Part shown: in pieces, positions 50,224 to 58,391 of the stretch
Layout: every line of letters begins with the position of its first letter
Position numbering within the stretch: the first letter of the stretch is position 1
Source of the DNA: Chlamydiota bacterium
Lineage (GTDB): Bacteria; Chlamydiota; Chlamydiia; Chlamydiales; JAAKFR01
Assembly (NCBI GenBank): GCA_021772465.1
Contig: JAJFLX010000011.1
Span: 1-64,000, forward strand
Length of the DNA: 64,000 nucleotides
Direction: 5' to 3'
Position numbers and translations under genes: made by a program
The notes under the pieces: generated by a model
What the model was told of the DNA's origin: nothing
The model's input: only the letters and a program-made list of their open reading frames with translations
Database searches by the model: none

Positions 50224-51010
50224 AATCGCCCTCTCCCCCTGCCCGAATGATACTTACCTCTTCCACGCTTGGATCGAGGGAAAAATTGGCCCGCCCCCTC
50301 GCCCCTATTATGCCGACATTGAAGAGCTCAATGGATGGGCTCTTGAGGGGCGCTTTCCCCTCATCAAGCTCTCTTTTGCTTGCTTTGCTGAGGTTTTAAA
50401 GAGTTACGAGCTGCTCCCTATTGGGTCGGCTCTGGGCTTCAATTGCGGCCCCAAATTGATTGCCAAAGCGCCGTTTCCTCTCGAGGAGTTCAAAGAGAAG
50501 GTGGTAGCGCTCCCTGGCAGACACACGACAGCTCATCTTCTCACGAAAAGGCTTCTTCAAGAGCCTCGAGCGAAACGATTTTGTCTCTACCACGAAATTG
50601 AGAGCCTAATTGAGCGAGGTGATGTGGATTGTGGGGTGATCATCCACGAAAATAGATTCACATTTGAAAAAAAGGGATTTTGCCAACTCCTCGATCTTGG
50701 TGAGAGGTGGGAGAGGCTCTATAGCGCCCCCCTTCCCTTGGGGGGACTTGCTATCAAGCGCTCACTTCCAACAAACGTCAAGCAAGAGATTTTATCTCTT
50801 TTGCAGCAATCGCTTACCTACGCCCGCACCTATCCTGAAGCGAGTCGCCCTTTTGTGATAAAACATAGCCAAGAGAAAGATCCGCGAGTTGTAGCTGAGC
50901 ACATTGCGACTTATGTGAACAAGGAAACTGAAGCGCTCTCACCTCGAGCTCTTCAGGCAATCGGCTCACTCATCGGTCTCTCTCAACCCGAAAAGTGGCT
51001 CTTCACATGA
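50201..51010 (+). CDS. mqnD: 1,4-dihydroxy-6-naphthoate synthase MqnD
   Basis: Converts cyclic dehypoxanthine futalosine to dihydroxynaphthoate in the futalosine menaquinone route. 269 residues of the periplasmic-binding-protein fold; N-terminal SPCPNDTYLFHA, KLSFACFAEVLKSYELLPIGSA in pieces, the DCGVIIHENRFTF block, and LPLGGLAI match MqnD. Starts at TTG 50201 or another TTG nine bases on; both overlap the exonuclease gene. Followed by mqnB with an ATGA overlap. Homologue of CT262. Confidence 0.9.
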   Translation: MKKLENLEIALSPCPNDTYLFHAWIEGKIGPPPRPYYADIEELNGWALEGRFPLIKLSFACFAEVLKSYELLPIGSALGFNCGPKLIAKAPFPLEEFKEKVVALPGRHTTAHLLTKRLLQEPRAKRFCLYHEIESLIERGDVDCGVIIHENRFTFEKKGFCQLLDLGERWERLYSAPLPLGGLAIKRSLPTNVKQEILSLLQQSLTYARTYPEASRPFVIKHSQEKDPRVVAEHIATYVNKETEALSPRALQAIGSLIGLSQPEKWLFT

Positions 51011-51597
51011 CAAAACTCCTTTTGTTTGCAACCTACGAAGAGGCTGAAGCCTCTCTTGAGCGCCTCGATGCCAAACTTCGAGGTGACTTCTACCAATTTT
51101 CTGAGGGAAAAATTGTGATCACGGGAGTAGGTCTGCACGCAGCTCAGCACGCCACTACACTGCACGGTGCATCTGCTTGTGAAATTTGGAATGGGGGACT
51201 TGCCGCTTCTCTCAACCCCGATCTACCCCTTGGAAGCGTTGTAGAAGCAGGCGTTGTGGGGAAATACGTCCCATCTGGCCCCCTCGACGCCGGGTCCGAA
51301 GAGTGGGTGCAGATAACTCTTCCGGACCTCTCTATTAGTGACTCGACCTTCAAACTCATCTCAACCGATTTCCCAATCCACGCCGATCCTCACCGCAGCG
51401 AGCTCGCTCCTCACTGGGATCTTATCGACATGGAGGGGTACGCTATCGCGTATGGAGCTAGAGCCCTTGGCAAGCCTGTCAAACTTTTCAAGCTGATAAG
51501 CGATTTTGCCACCCCAGCAGGTCGAGATCTGATTAAAAAAAATCGACGCCGTAACTCAGAGTTAATAGCAAAAATTTTACCCTTTACAAACATTTAA
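51007..51597 (+). CDS. mqnB: Futalosine hydrolase MqnB
   Basis: A nucleosidase (196 residues) that releases hypoxanthine from futalosine. It has the purine-nucleoside-phosphorylase-like fold: GVGLHAAQHATTL, WNGGLAASLNPDLPLGSVV in part, and the catalytic segment DLIDMEGYAIAYGARA followed by SDFATPAG. The start at 51007 gives the four-base overlap with mqnD. Homologue of CT263. Confidence 0.88.
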   Translation: MTKLLLFATYEEAEASLERLDAKLRGDFYQFSEGKIVITGVGLHAAQHATTLHGASACEIWNGGLAASLNPDLPLGSVVEAGVVGKYVPSGPLDAGSEEWVQITLPDLSISDSTFKLISTDFPIHADPHRSELAPHWDLIDMEGYAIAYGARALGKPVKLFKLISDFATPAGRDLIKKNRRRNSELIAKILPFTNI

Positions 51598-51644
51598 TTC
51601 TTTGTTACTATTCTCTCTCTAAACAACTGTTGAGGTAGACATAC

Positions 51645-52985
51645 ATGGCACGCATTGAACCCCCAAAATCGAGTTCAAACCATTATAGAGAGAGAGCGAA
51701 AACTCAGGCCATCCACCTCTCAACAGCTCTCGCTACGATTGCCCTTCTCGGATCTGTTTTGCTTGTCGTGTATGCCCATAAGGGGAAGCCAGCTGGGCTA
51801 GAGCGCATAGCTAAAGCGCTTCGAGCTCACGATTTAGCTTACACTTATGTCATTGCAAGTACCAGCTGGCTTGGGTTGAGTCTCATCTTTATTCCAACGG
51901 TAAGGCGACGAGTTCCTAGCAGGCAGCGAGACGACTCGAACGAAGTAAAAAGGGCGACTGGTACTACTGCCAATGCAAAGCAGGGCGGCACGGAAGGAGC
52001 GCGGGGGGAAAAACGAACCCCTGGAGACACAGGCAGCCGTGCAACACTGAGAGGGGCAATACAGCTCAATAATCAAAAAAAAGAACAAAAGATTGCTGAT
52101 GCTCGCGCTAAGTGCGAAGCCAACCCAAATCTATATGTCCGCCTTGATTCCCTGCTGTGCATCGCTTATGTAGATAAGAACGGAGAAACTCAAACTAAAA
52201 TGTGTGAGGATCGAGACGCAAAAGAGAATTTTTGTGCTCAGCTCAAGACGCAGGACTACAAGGACTACTATGAGGTAGTCGCCGATCTGAAAGTTCGGGC
52301 AAAAAATCAATTTGATGCCGAGGATAGCGAAGAGATAAAGTGCATTTCTTTCCCATTCGGAGAAAAGCACTTGATGGTGTTTTATCAATCCAGTGGGTCA
52401 GAAAAGATCAAGAGAGCACTTGTCGTAAAAGATGATTCTCATCTTAAAGCATTTAGAAAAGAGGTATTGGACGCTGCTGGGAGTGATACTTCGAGTAGTG
52501 TAGATTCCCTATCTGAGGAGGAAGCTGAGTATCCCGCATATACGATTGAACAGGGGGATGCCGCGATGGATAAATGTACAGCTGCTTGGGAGATCTTTGT
52601 TCCCTTCGCTACTCACGTGGCCTTTTCTAAGAAGAAACAGGGTAATGCAAATGAAGTAGCGCCAGCAACCCACAGATTCAAATCAGTTGATAAGGTAAAT
52701 GAGTTTTGTGATGGCCTTAAGCGGGATGGGTATGTTAACTACCGCACGCAGACTGCGGCATGGAAAGAGCAAGCCAGGCATCTCTTTTCAGAGAAAAATC
52801 TCCCCTGTTATATTGCATTTGATCTGAAGGGAGCAAAATACGTGCTCTATAAAGGCAAAGAGGATCCAAGTATCAAGACAGCTTTTTTACAGCCATTCAG
52901 GTTTGATGCTTTTAAAAGTACGCATATGGACGGTTACACTGAACTCAAGATTGATTCTCTGAATAGTGCATCATCTGATACATGA
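51645..52985 (+). CDS. Large Inc-like protein with an internal tandem duplication
   Basis: 446 residues. Two hydrophobic segments at about 24-44 and 66-84 form a hairpin; a charged Gly/Arg/Lys linker follows (88-150). The soluble region contains two related copies, about 161-273 and 315-430: FCAQLK then YKDYY then AKNQF matches FCDGLK then YVNYR then ARHLF, each followed by a beta-strand segment (LMVFYQSSG / YVLYKGKED). A serine-rich acidic linker joins them. I recognise no family. Placement between mqnB and msbA breaks a chlamydial gene order, as an inserted Inc gene might. ATG at 51645 is preceded by GTTGAGGTAG. Its end overlaps that of msbA by 41 bases. Confidence 0.6.
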   Translation: MARIEPPKSSSNHYRERAKTQAIHLSTALATIALLGSVLLVVYAHKGKPAGLERIAKALRAHDLAYTYVIASTSWLGLSLIFIPTVRRRVPSRQRDDSNEVKRATGTTANAKQGGTEGARGEKRTPGDTGSRATLRGAIQLNNQKKEQKIADARAKCEANPNLYVRLDSLLCIAYVDKNGETQTKMCEDRDAKENFCAQLKTQDYKDYYEVVADLKVRAKNQFDAEDSEEIKCISFPFGEKHLMVFYQSSGSEKIKRALVVKDDSHLKAFRKEVLDAAGSDTSSSVDSLSEEEAEYPAYTIEQGDAAMDKCTAAWEIFVPFATHVAFSKKKQGNANEVAPATHRFKSVDKVNEFCDGLKRDGYVNYRTQTAAWKEQARHLFSEKNLPCYIAFDLKGAKYVLYKGKEDPSIKTAFLQPFRFDAFKSTHMDGYTELKIDSLNSASSDT

Positions 52986-54864
52986 TTTTGAAGTTGGGGC
53001 AGCTTGCTAGAAGCTCCTCTTTCGTCCCCTGAGCGACCATCCGTCCCTGCTCGAGGTAGACAATGCGATCAGCGTGCTCAATTGTAGAGAACCTATGAGC
53101 GATGATCAGCTGGGTCAGCTTCCCATGTAACTCACAGATGGCGTCGCGGATTTTTCCCTCACTCACTGCATCGAGCGAGGAGGTTGCTTCATCCATGACA
53201 AGAATGGGCGCCTCCTTGACAAGAGCCCGAGCGATTGCGAGCCGCTGCTGCTGCCCCCCCGAGAGGTTTTTTCCCGACTCCTCGAGTTTGTACCCATAGC
53301 TTCCAGGTAGACGAACGATGAACTCCTCAGCATGAGCCGATTTTGCAGCCCCTTGAATCTTCGCGTCAGAAAAATCTCTTCCAAATGCGATATTTTCTCG
53401 AATGGTATCGAAAAAGAGGAAAGGCTTTTGAGGCACAAAGGCGATCGATTCCCTCAAAGAGCGCTGGGTGTAGGCGCAGAGTGGTTTTTCGTCGATTAAG
53501 ATCTCCCCTTTCTGAATGTCGTAGAGGCGTGGAAGAAGCTTAGCAATCGTCGATTTTCCCGAGCCAGTTGGCCCCACAAGCGCGACTGTCTCCCCTCTTT
53601 TGATCGTGAAGTTGAGATCGCGCAGCACCCACTCATCGCGGTAGCGGAAACTCACCCCTCTAAACTCTATTTGGTCTTTGAAGTGGGTCAGATCCTGGGC
53701 GCCCGGCGCATCTTGGATGGAGGGTGTGATGTTTAAAACCTCATACATCCGCTCCGCAGCTGCTACCCCTCGAAAGATATTATTATTCTCCTCGGCAAAT
53801 TTCTTCACCGGCTCGTAGAAGACATAGAGAAGTCCACAAAAAACGAGTAGCTCAGCAGGCCCCAGCCTAAAGAGGTAGAGACCAGATAATATCACGGCTG
53901 CAAAAAACATCGAGCTCACACTATGCAAAATAGGACGCGCTGCGATGCCATAGCGTGCGCTTCGCTCTTCGAGCTTGGCCATCTTGTAATTCTCTTCAAG
54001 GTATTTACGCCGAGAGAGATCTTCCATTGCAAAGACTTTGATAGTCATAATGCCCCCCAGAAAATCGAGAAGCACACTGGCAATACCCTCTTGATTGCGC
54101 TGCATCTGCTTGGAGATCTCTTTGATCTTCTTCGCAATGTAGATGATCGGGAAGACCATCAAGGGAAACCCGACAAATACCACAAGTGAGAGCTTCCAGG
54201 AGAGGTAAAAGCAGGCAATAAGGGTAGTTAAAACAGCAAAGGGCGCTTGAATGTAGTTGAGAAGCATCGAATTGATGGCCTGAGCCACAACTCCTGCATC
54301 ACCCGCCACGCGTGCCGAGAGGCTTCCTGTGTCGTAGTCGTGATAAAAACTCATGGGGAGCGATTGAATGTGGTCAAAATACTGCTGGCGCAGATCACGG
54401 CTGACTCGAATCGAGACGAGCTTTGTCGAGTAGCGGTGCACAAAAAGAGAGAGCGCTTTGAAGAGCGCGACAAATACAAGTACGCATGCCAGACGGATCA
54501 AATTGCTATGGATATCAAAGTGGGTATCGAGAAACGTTGCTAGCTTCTGAATAAAGGAGGTCCCTCCATGCGCTGACATGTACATGTCGGCCTCGTGAGG
54601 CGTGATGGCACCCCCTGGACTCGAGGCGATGGCATCCCAACGGCTCTCAACCTCGTCTAAAGATAGAGAGGGGGCCGCTTTGAGCTTACCCTCTTGTTGT
54701 TTTCCAAACAGGGTAAAAAAATCGGGCCCCGTTTTGGCCACCACCCCCAGAGCAAGCATTTCAAGCTGAGAGCCGACTGTCAGCATAAACATCGCAATGA
54801 CAGTAATGAACAAAAGAGAGAGATGCTTACGATTGAGAAGGGCAGCTTTAAGAAGAAGTTTCAT
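52945..54864 (-). CDS. msbA: Lipid A / phospholipid flippase MsbA-type ABC transporter
   Basis: 639 residues: six membrane helices (to about 370) and a C-terminal ATPase with Walker A GPTGSGKSTIAKL, Q-loop FVPQKPF, signature LSGGQQQRLAIARAL, Walker B ILVMDEATSSLD and the H-loop AHRFS. It has the half-transporter organisation of MsbA and the place of CT264. An extended loop between helices 1 and 2 (about 45-120) is longer than in E. coli MsbA. Moves lipid A core across the inner membrane; other lipid or peptide substrates are possible. Confidence 0.88.
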   Translation of the reverse strand: MKLLLKAALLNRKHLSLLFITVIAMFMLTVGSQLEMLALGVVAKTGPDFFTLFGKQQEGKLKAAPSLSLDEVESRWDAIASSPGGAITPHEADMYMSAHGGTSFIQKLATFLDTHFDIHSNLIRLACVLVFVALFKALSLFVHRYSTKLVSIRVSRDLRQQYFDHIQSLPMSFYHDYDTGSLSARVAGDAGVVAQAINSMLLNYIQAPFAVLTTLIACFYLSWKLSLVVFVGFPLMVFPIIYIAKKIKEISKQMQRNQEGIASVLLDFLGGIMTIKVFAMEDLSRRKYLEENYKMAKLEERSARYGIAARPILHSVSSMFFAAVILSGLYLFRLGPAELLVFCGLLYVFYEPVKKFAEENNNIFRGVAAAERMYEVLNITPSIQDAPGAQDLTHFKDQIEFRGVSFRYRDEWVLRDLNFTIKRGETVALVGPTGSGKSTIAKLLPRLYDIQKGEILIDEKPLCAYTQRSLRESIAFVPQKPFLFFDTIRENIAFGRDFSDAKIQGAAKSAHAEEFIVRLPGSYGYKLEESGKNLSGGQQQRLAIARALVKEAPILVMDEATSSLDAVSEGKIRDAICELHGKLTQLIIAHRFSTIEHADRIVYLEQGRMVAQGTKEELLASCPNFKIMYQMMHYSENQS

Positions 54865-54911
54865 ACTGCCCAGAGATGATACTCGGGAAAATGCTTTCTT
54901 GCAAACTCCCT

Positions 54912-55871
54912 CTATGGGGATTCAAAATGACCCATCTTACGAAATTTTTGATACCTTCTCTCAAGAAGCACTTCACTAGAAAATCCTTTCAACAGCTCCC
55001 TCTGCTCTAAAAGAAAAGACTTCACAGTTGCATACATCGCGGCAGGATCGTGGTGCGCCCCCCCATGCGGCTCTTTAAGGATGTGGTCGATGATAGCAAA
55101 TTCAAGCAAATTTTCTGCATTCATCCGAAGAGTAGCAGCCGCATCAGAACTCTTGGAAGCGTCTTTCCATAGAATCGAAGCGCACCCTTCAGGCGAAATA
55201 ACTGAGTAGTAGCTATGCTCAAGCATGGCAACGCAATCGCCTATCCCCATGCCAAGCGCTCCCCCTGAACACCCCTCCCCAATGACTAAAACGATAGAGG
55301 AGGTCTTCAAACGAGCGAGCTCTCGCAAATTATAAGCAATAGCCCACCCCTGCCCACGCTCTTCAGCTGTCAATCCAGGGTAGGCCCCGGGAGTATCGAG
55401 CAAGAAAACGACAGGGAGGTTGAACTTCTCACCAAGCTGCGCGAGGCGTAGCGCTTTGCGAAACCCTTCAGGGTGAAGCATCCCAAAATTGCGCTGGAGA
55501 CGACTCTCAGTGTCATTACCTTTCTCCTGGCCGACAATTACAAACTTCTGACCCTCAATCGTGCCAAATCCCCCCACAACAGCCTGATCATCGCCAAAAG
55601 AGCGATCTCCGCAGAGCTCCACAAAGTCATCACAGAGGTGGGAGATGTAGTCGGTAGAGCGCGGGCGATTGGGATGACGACAGATCTGTACCCTCTCCCA
55701 AGGAGTGAGCGAAGCGTAAACTTTCTCTTTCAACTTATCGAGCTTCTTCTCTAATTTCTCGAGCTCTTTAAAAGAAAAAAGGGAGTTTTTTTGATTTTGT
55801 TCCTTAAATTGTTGAATTGTCTTTTCATATTCAACAATTTGTTTCTCATGAGGTAATGATTCCATAGTCAT
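54912..55871 (-). CDS. accA: Acetyl-CoA carboxylase, carboxyltransferase alpha subunit
   Basis: 319 residues, the half of the carboxyltransferase that works with AccD. Seen: [20 protein letters not shown] in pieces, [26 protein letters not shown] and [14 protein letters not shown]. The N-terminal 50 residues form the usual coiled coil. Lies 47 bases upstream of msbA on the same strand, as CT265-CT264. accB and accC are at 6.6-8.4 kb. Confidence 0.96.
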   Translation of the reverse strand: MTMESLPHEKQIVEYEKTIQQFKEQNQKNSLFSFKELEKLEKKLDKLKEKVYASLTPWERVQICRHPNRPRSTDYISHLCDDFVELCGDRSFGDDQAVVGGFGTIEGQKFVIVGQEKGNDTESRLQRNFGMLHPEGFRKALRLAQLGEKFNLPVVFLLDTPGAYPGLTAEERGQGWAIAYNLRELARLKTSSIVLVIGEGCSGGALGMGIGDCVAMLEHSYYSVISPEGCASILWKDASKSSDAAATLRMNAENLLEFAIIDHILKEPHGGAHHDPAAMYATVKSFLLEQRELLKGFSSEVLLERRYQKFRKMGHFESP

Positions 55872-55892
55872 AGAAGCATACTATATCTGGCA

Positions 55893-56807
55893 TTATAGTT
55901 CAAAGCTCCCCTCCTTTCCTGGAATCTGGGCATTTAAAAAATCTTTTACAACATGGATATAAGAAGGGCGGGAGACGATCACTGCAAAAAGTTCCTCAAT
56001 ATCTTCCGTAAGAAGGCGGATGCAGCCACTGCTTGTATAGGTGCCGATCAGATCTCGCCTCTCATGGAGCTCCTCTCCTACTCGATCCCAAGGCATCCCG
56101 TGAAGCCCAAACCCTTTACTCGGCGCTGTGCACCCGGCGATTTCTCTCGCAAAGGGTATCCAACGCACTCCAAAAATGGTGACCATCTCTGTCAATTGAT
56201 TCTTAAAATTTCCCATGGTCCCCTCTTTGTAGACCGCAATCTCTTCACCGAGCTGGTAGGTCCCAAGAGGAGTCAAAAAACCCGATCGACTAGCTGGATC
56301 AGGCAAACCGGCGCACACAGGGTAACTTTTGAGCAGATAGTGAGTCGCCTCCTCTTTGTCGAGACAGTAGACCCATATTTTGAGCCGAGAGATGTCGAGC
56401 ACAAGGTGGAACTCAATCGCTTTGTCTGCACGAATGACACTGAATCGGTCACCTCTTGAAACAACAGATGAGAGGTAGTTTCCTGTGCCGTGCAAGCTGC
56501 GAGAGATGAAATGCTTGGAGGTCTTATAGTGTGCGGCGTAATCCCCCAAGTAGGCAGGCCTGCCTGAAAGCCAATCGACCCGACCGGCATAGGTAATCGT
56601 CTCTGTGATAGGAAGTTTCGACGCATAGGGTTCAAAAAGAGCTGCCATGTAATCAACCTCAGGGGGAAGATAGGAGTCGTCTTGAGAAACAGAGGTCCCA
56701 GAAACGGGGAGCAGCGCAGATTTATCGGATTTTGTCGGCCACGCTATTGCTAATATTAAAACAAAAAGAGCTAAAGCTGAGAGCCCAAAAATTTTATTTT
56801 TTGTCAT
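55893..56807 (-). CDS. L,D-transpeptidase (YkuD domain)
   Basis: 304 residues. An N-terminal membrane anchor (7-24) is followed by an exported region and a YkuD domain (about 145-295) with HLVLDISRLK, TPLGTYQLGE, GLHGMPW and the catalytic motif SSGCIRL with C262 as nucleophile. Such enzymes cross-link peptidoglycan or attach lipoproteins to it. Its neighbour order is otherwise chlamydial, so it is an extra gene in the accA-CT266 interval. It overlaps the next upstream gene by four bases. Confidence 0.85.
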   Translation of the reverse strand: MTKNKIFGLSALALFVLILAIAWPTKSDKSALLPVSGTSVSQDDSYLPPEVDYMAALFEPYASKLPITETITYAGRVDWLSGRPAYLGDYAAHYKTSKHFISRSLHGTGNYLSSVVSRGDRFSVIRADKAIEFHLVLDISRLKIWVYCLDKEEATHYLLKSYPVCAGLPDPASRSGFLTPLGTYQLGEEIAVYKEGTMGNFKNQLTEMVTIFGVRWIPFAREIAGCTAPSKGFGLHGMPWDRVGEELHERRDLIGTYTSSGCIRLLTEDIEELFAVIVSRPSYIHVVKDFLNAQIPGKEGSFEL

Positions 56808-57883
56808 GATACCTTTTCTGTTTTAATATGTATATGAAAGGAAGAGAGCGGTTTATAACAAATCATAAAGTCAGCACCCCAATAACCCTCGTCGCCTGCG
56901 AGTGGAATTACTTTCATCTGCTCCATCCCCTCCTTTGCCTCTAAAATCATCTCACTCTGACTGCCTTTCAATGCAATCGATTGGACAGGACCTGAATACC
57001 TATCAAGAGAGCGTGGATTGAGCTTGTGGGACTTAGATACCACGCATGCCTTAGCTTGCACAAAAAAGCAGAAGAGAAAATCTGTAAGGGGGCGCCCCCC
57101 TTCAATTTCGGCAAAGAGCATGAGCTCATAGGGAGTGTAGTGCAACTCGCTTCGGATCCACCCTCGACTGTATCCAGCGTCACGAAGCCAAGGAAAACCT
57201 GTCTCTCGCGGGTGAGGCGATGCTATTTTGTTTGTGAACTTTAAAGTGAAACCTTCATCTAGACGCGCAAAGCTAGTTTCAGTAGCTCTCCCTGCGAGCC
57301 CAAAACTTTCACCGCTCCCCTCAGGAAGAATCTGGGGACCGTAGTTGAGCACTCCGACATCTTCAAAAAGAAAGACTCCCATCCCACTTTTACAACCCGT
57401 CCCCAAACAGACTACCGTGTGATTCTCTCCCCGATCGGCCACTAGGGCGAGTCTCTCGTCGACAAATTGGTGCACCACCTCAGGTTTTTGCCCGATAACT
57501 TCAAAATACTCCCTGTTTGCGACTTCAAGATCGGATGCGGCAACTCCCACCTCTTGCCGGAAGAGCGAACCGATAGGTTTTAAGTGGTGATCGAGCGTTG
57601 CATTTTGGAATGCAGCCATTCTCTTTGCTTTCTCACTTTGACCGAGTTGGGTGAGAAGTTTCCCTAAAATAGCGTGCTCGTAAGGGTAGGGAAGCGCGCC
57701 CCAGGGGAAAAAACTTTTGCCAAATAGGGGGATAAACCCAAGAGCCTCTTGAAAAAAATCGGGCGATCGATTCGTTTGCAAATCGAAGAGAGCTCGGGCT
57801 ATTTCATTTTCATGGAGGTAAGGAGAGCTTGCCATCTCTTCAGAGCACTCCCCTTGACTCAACATCTTGACCAATCTCTGCAT
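56804..57883 (-). CDS. Chlamydial conserved protein of unknown function (CT266-like)
   Basis: 359 residues, soluble, no signal peptide. Position between accA and the HU/IHF gene matches CT266. Residues 1-130 look helical, and about 135-355 beta-rich (VVCLGTGCKSGMGVFLFEDV in part, GPQILPEG, HYTPYELMLFAEIEGG). I recognise no motif. It is translationally coupled to the L,D-transpeptidase (4-base overlap), so an envelope role is a weak guess. Confidence 0.7.
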   Translation of the reverse strand: MQRLVKMLSQGECSEEMASSPYLHENEIARALFDLQTNRSPDFFQEALGFIPLFGKSFFPWGALPYPYEHAILGKLLTQLGQSEKAKRMAAFQNATLDHHLKPIGSLFRQEVGVAASDLEVANREYFEVIGQKPEVVHQFVDERLALVADRGENHTVVCLGTGCKSGMGVFLFEDVGVLNYGPQILPEGSGESFGLAGRATETSFARLDEGFTLKFTNKIASPHPRETGFPWLRDAGYSRGWIRSELHYTPYELMLFAEIEGGRPLTDFLFCFFVQAKACVVSKSHKLNPRSLDRYSGPVQSIALKGSQSEMILEAKEGMEQMKVIPLAGDEGYWGADFMICYKPLSSFHIHIKTEKVS

Positions 57884-57907
57884 GCCCGAATTCTATGTCG
57901 AGCGGAT

Positions 57908-57940
57908 ATAAAAAGAAACCCTCAGCTAGCATGCTGAGGG
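57908..57940 (-). terminator. Second rho-independent terminator after HU/IHF
   Basis: Minus strand stem CCCTCAGC / GCTGAGGG (57933-57940 with 57919-57926) with a 6-base loop, then TTTCTTTTT. Confidence 0.75.
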
Positions 57941-57947
57941 CTTCAAA

Positions 57948-57981
57948 TAAAAAAAAGACGCCAGACAGGCTTAGCGCGTCT
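57948..57981 (-). terminator. First rho-independent terminator, overlapping the end of the HU/IHF gene
   Basis: Minus strand AGACGC (57976-57981) pairs with GCGTCT (57956-57961), followed by eight T. The upstream arm lies within the last codons of the gene, so termination is built into its end. Confidence 0.65.
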
Positions 57982-58270
57982 TCGAATCCTCGATAAGGCG
58001 ACGCATTTTCTTTCCCGGTGTGAATTTCACTGCGCGCCTTGCAGGGATGTGAATCGGCACAGAAGCATTCTTAGGGTTGCGTCCTACTTTTGGTTTCCTT
58101 TCGACGACTTGGAGTACTCCAAAATCGCGAAATTCCAATCGATCTCCCTTTGCAAGAGCATCGGTCATTTTATCGAGGAAATTCTGGATCACCGCACGTA
58201 CATGGTTGGGGTGAATTCCTTCATCTTGAGAAATCGTAGTGATCAATTTCTTTTTGGTCATTGTAGCCAT
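57971..58270 (-). CDS. HU/IHF family DNA-binding protein
   Basis: 99 residues of the bacterial histone-like fold: TKKKLITTISQDEG at the start, FLDKMTDALAKGDRLEFRDFG in pieces, then the DNA-binding arm GRNPKNASVPIHIPARRAVKF and a closing helix. The PxxAR arm is R-A-R-R like IHF subunits. Homologue of CT267. The ATG at 58270 has an AGGAGG ribosome binding site; a longer frame to 58339 is not needed. Followed by two terminators. Confidence 0.93.
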   Translation of the reverse strand: MATMTKKKLITTISQDEGIHPNHVRAVIQNFLDKMTDALAKGDRLEFRDFGVLQVVERKPKVGRNPKNASVPIHIPARRAVKFTPGKKMRRLIEDSKTR

Positions 58271-58355
58271 TTGCTGCCTCCTAATTAGATCTTTTTTCGG
58301 TAGCCCGAACCGGCAGAGCCTTGTAGTCGACTCTTCCACATTGAGTTATAACCGT

Positions 58356-58383
58356 ATGATAATCATCTCTATTTTCGGTTCAA
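58356..58383 (-). promoter_or_regulatory. Possible promoter of the HU/IHF gene
   Basis: Minus strand TTGAAC (58378-58383), 16-base spacer, TATCAT (58356-58361), 85 bases before the ATG. It begins right after the tyrS stop at 58392. Confidence 0.4.
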
Positions 58384-58391
58384 GGGATTTC

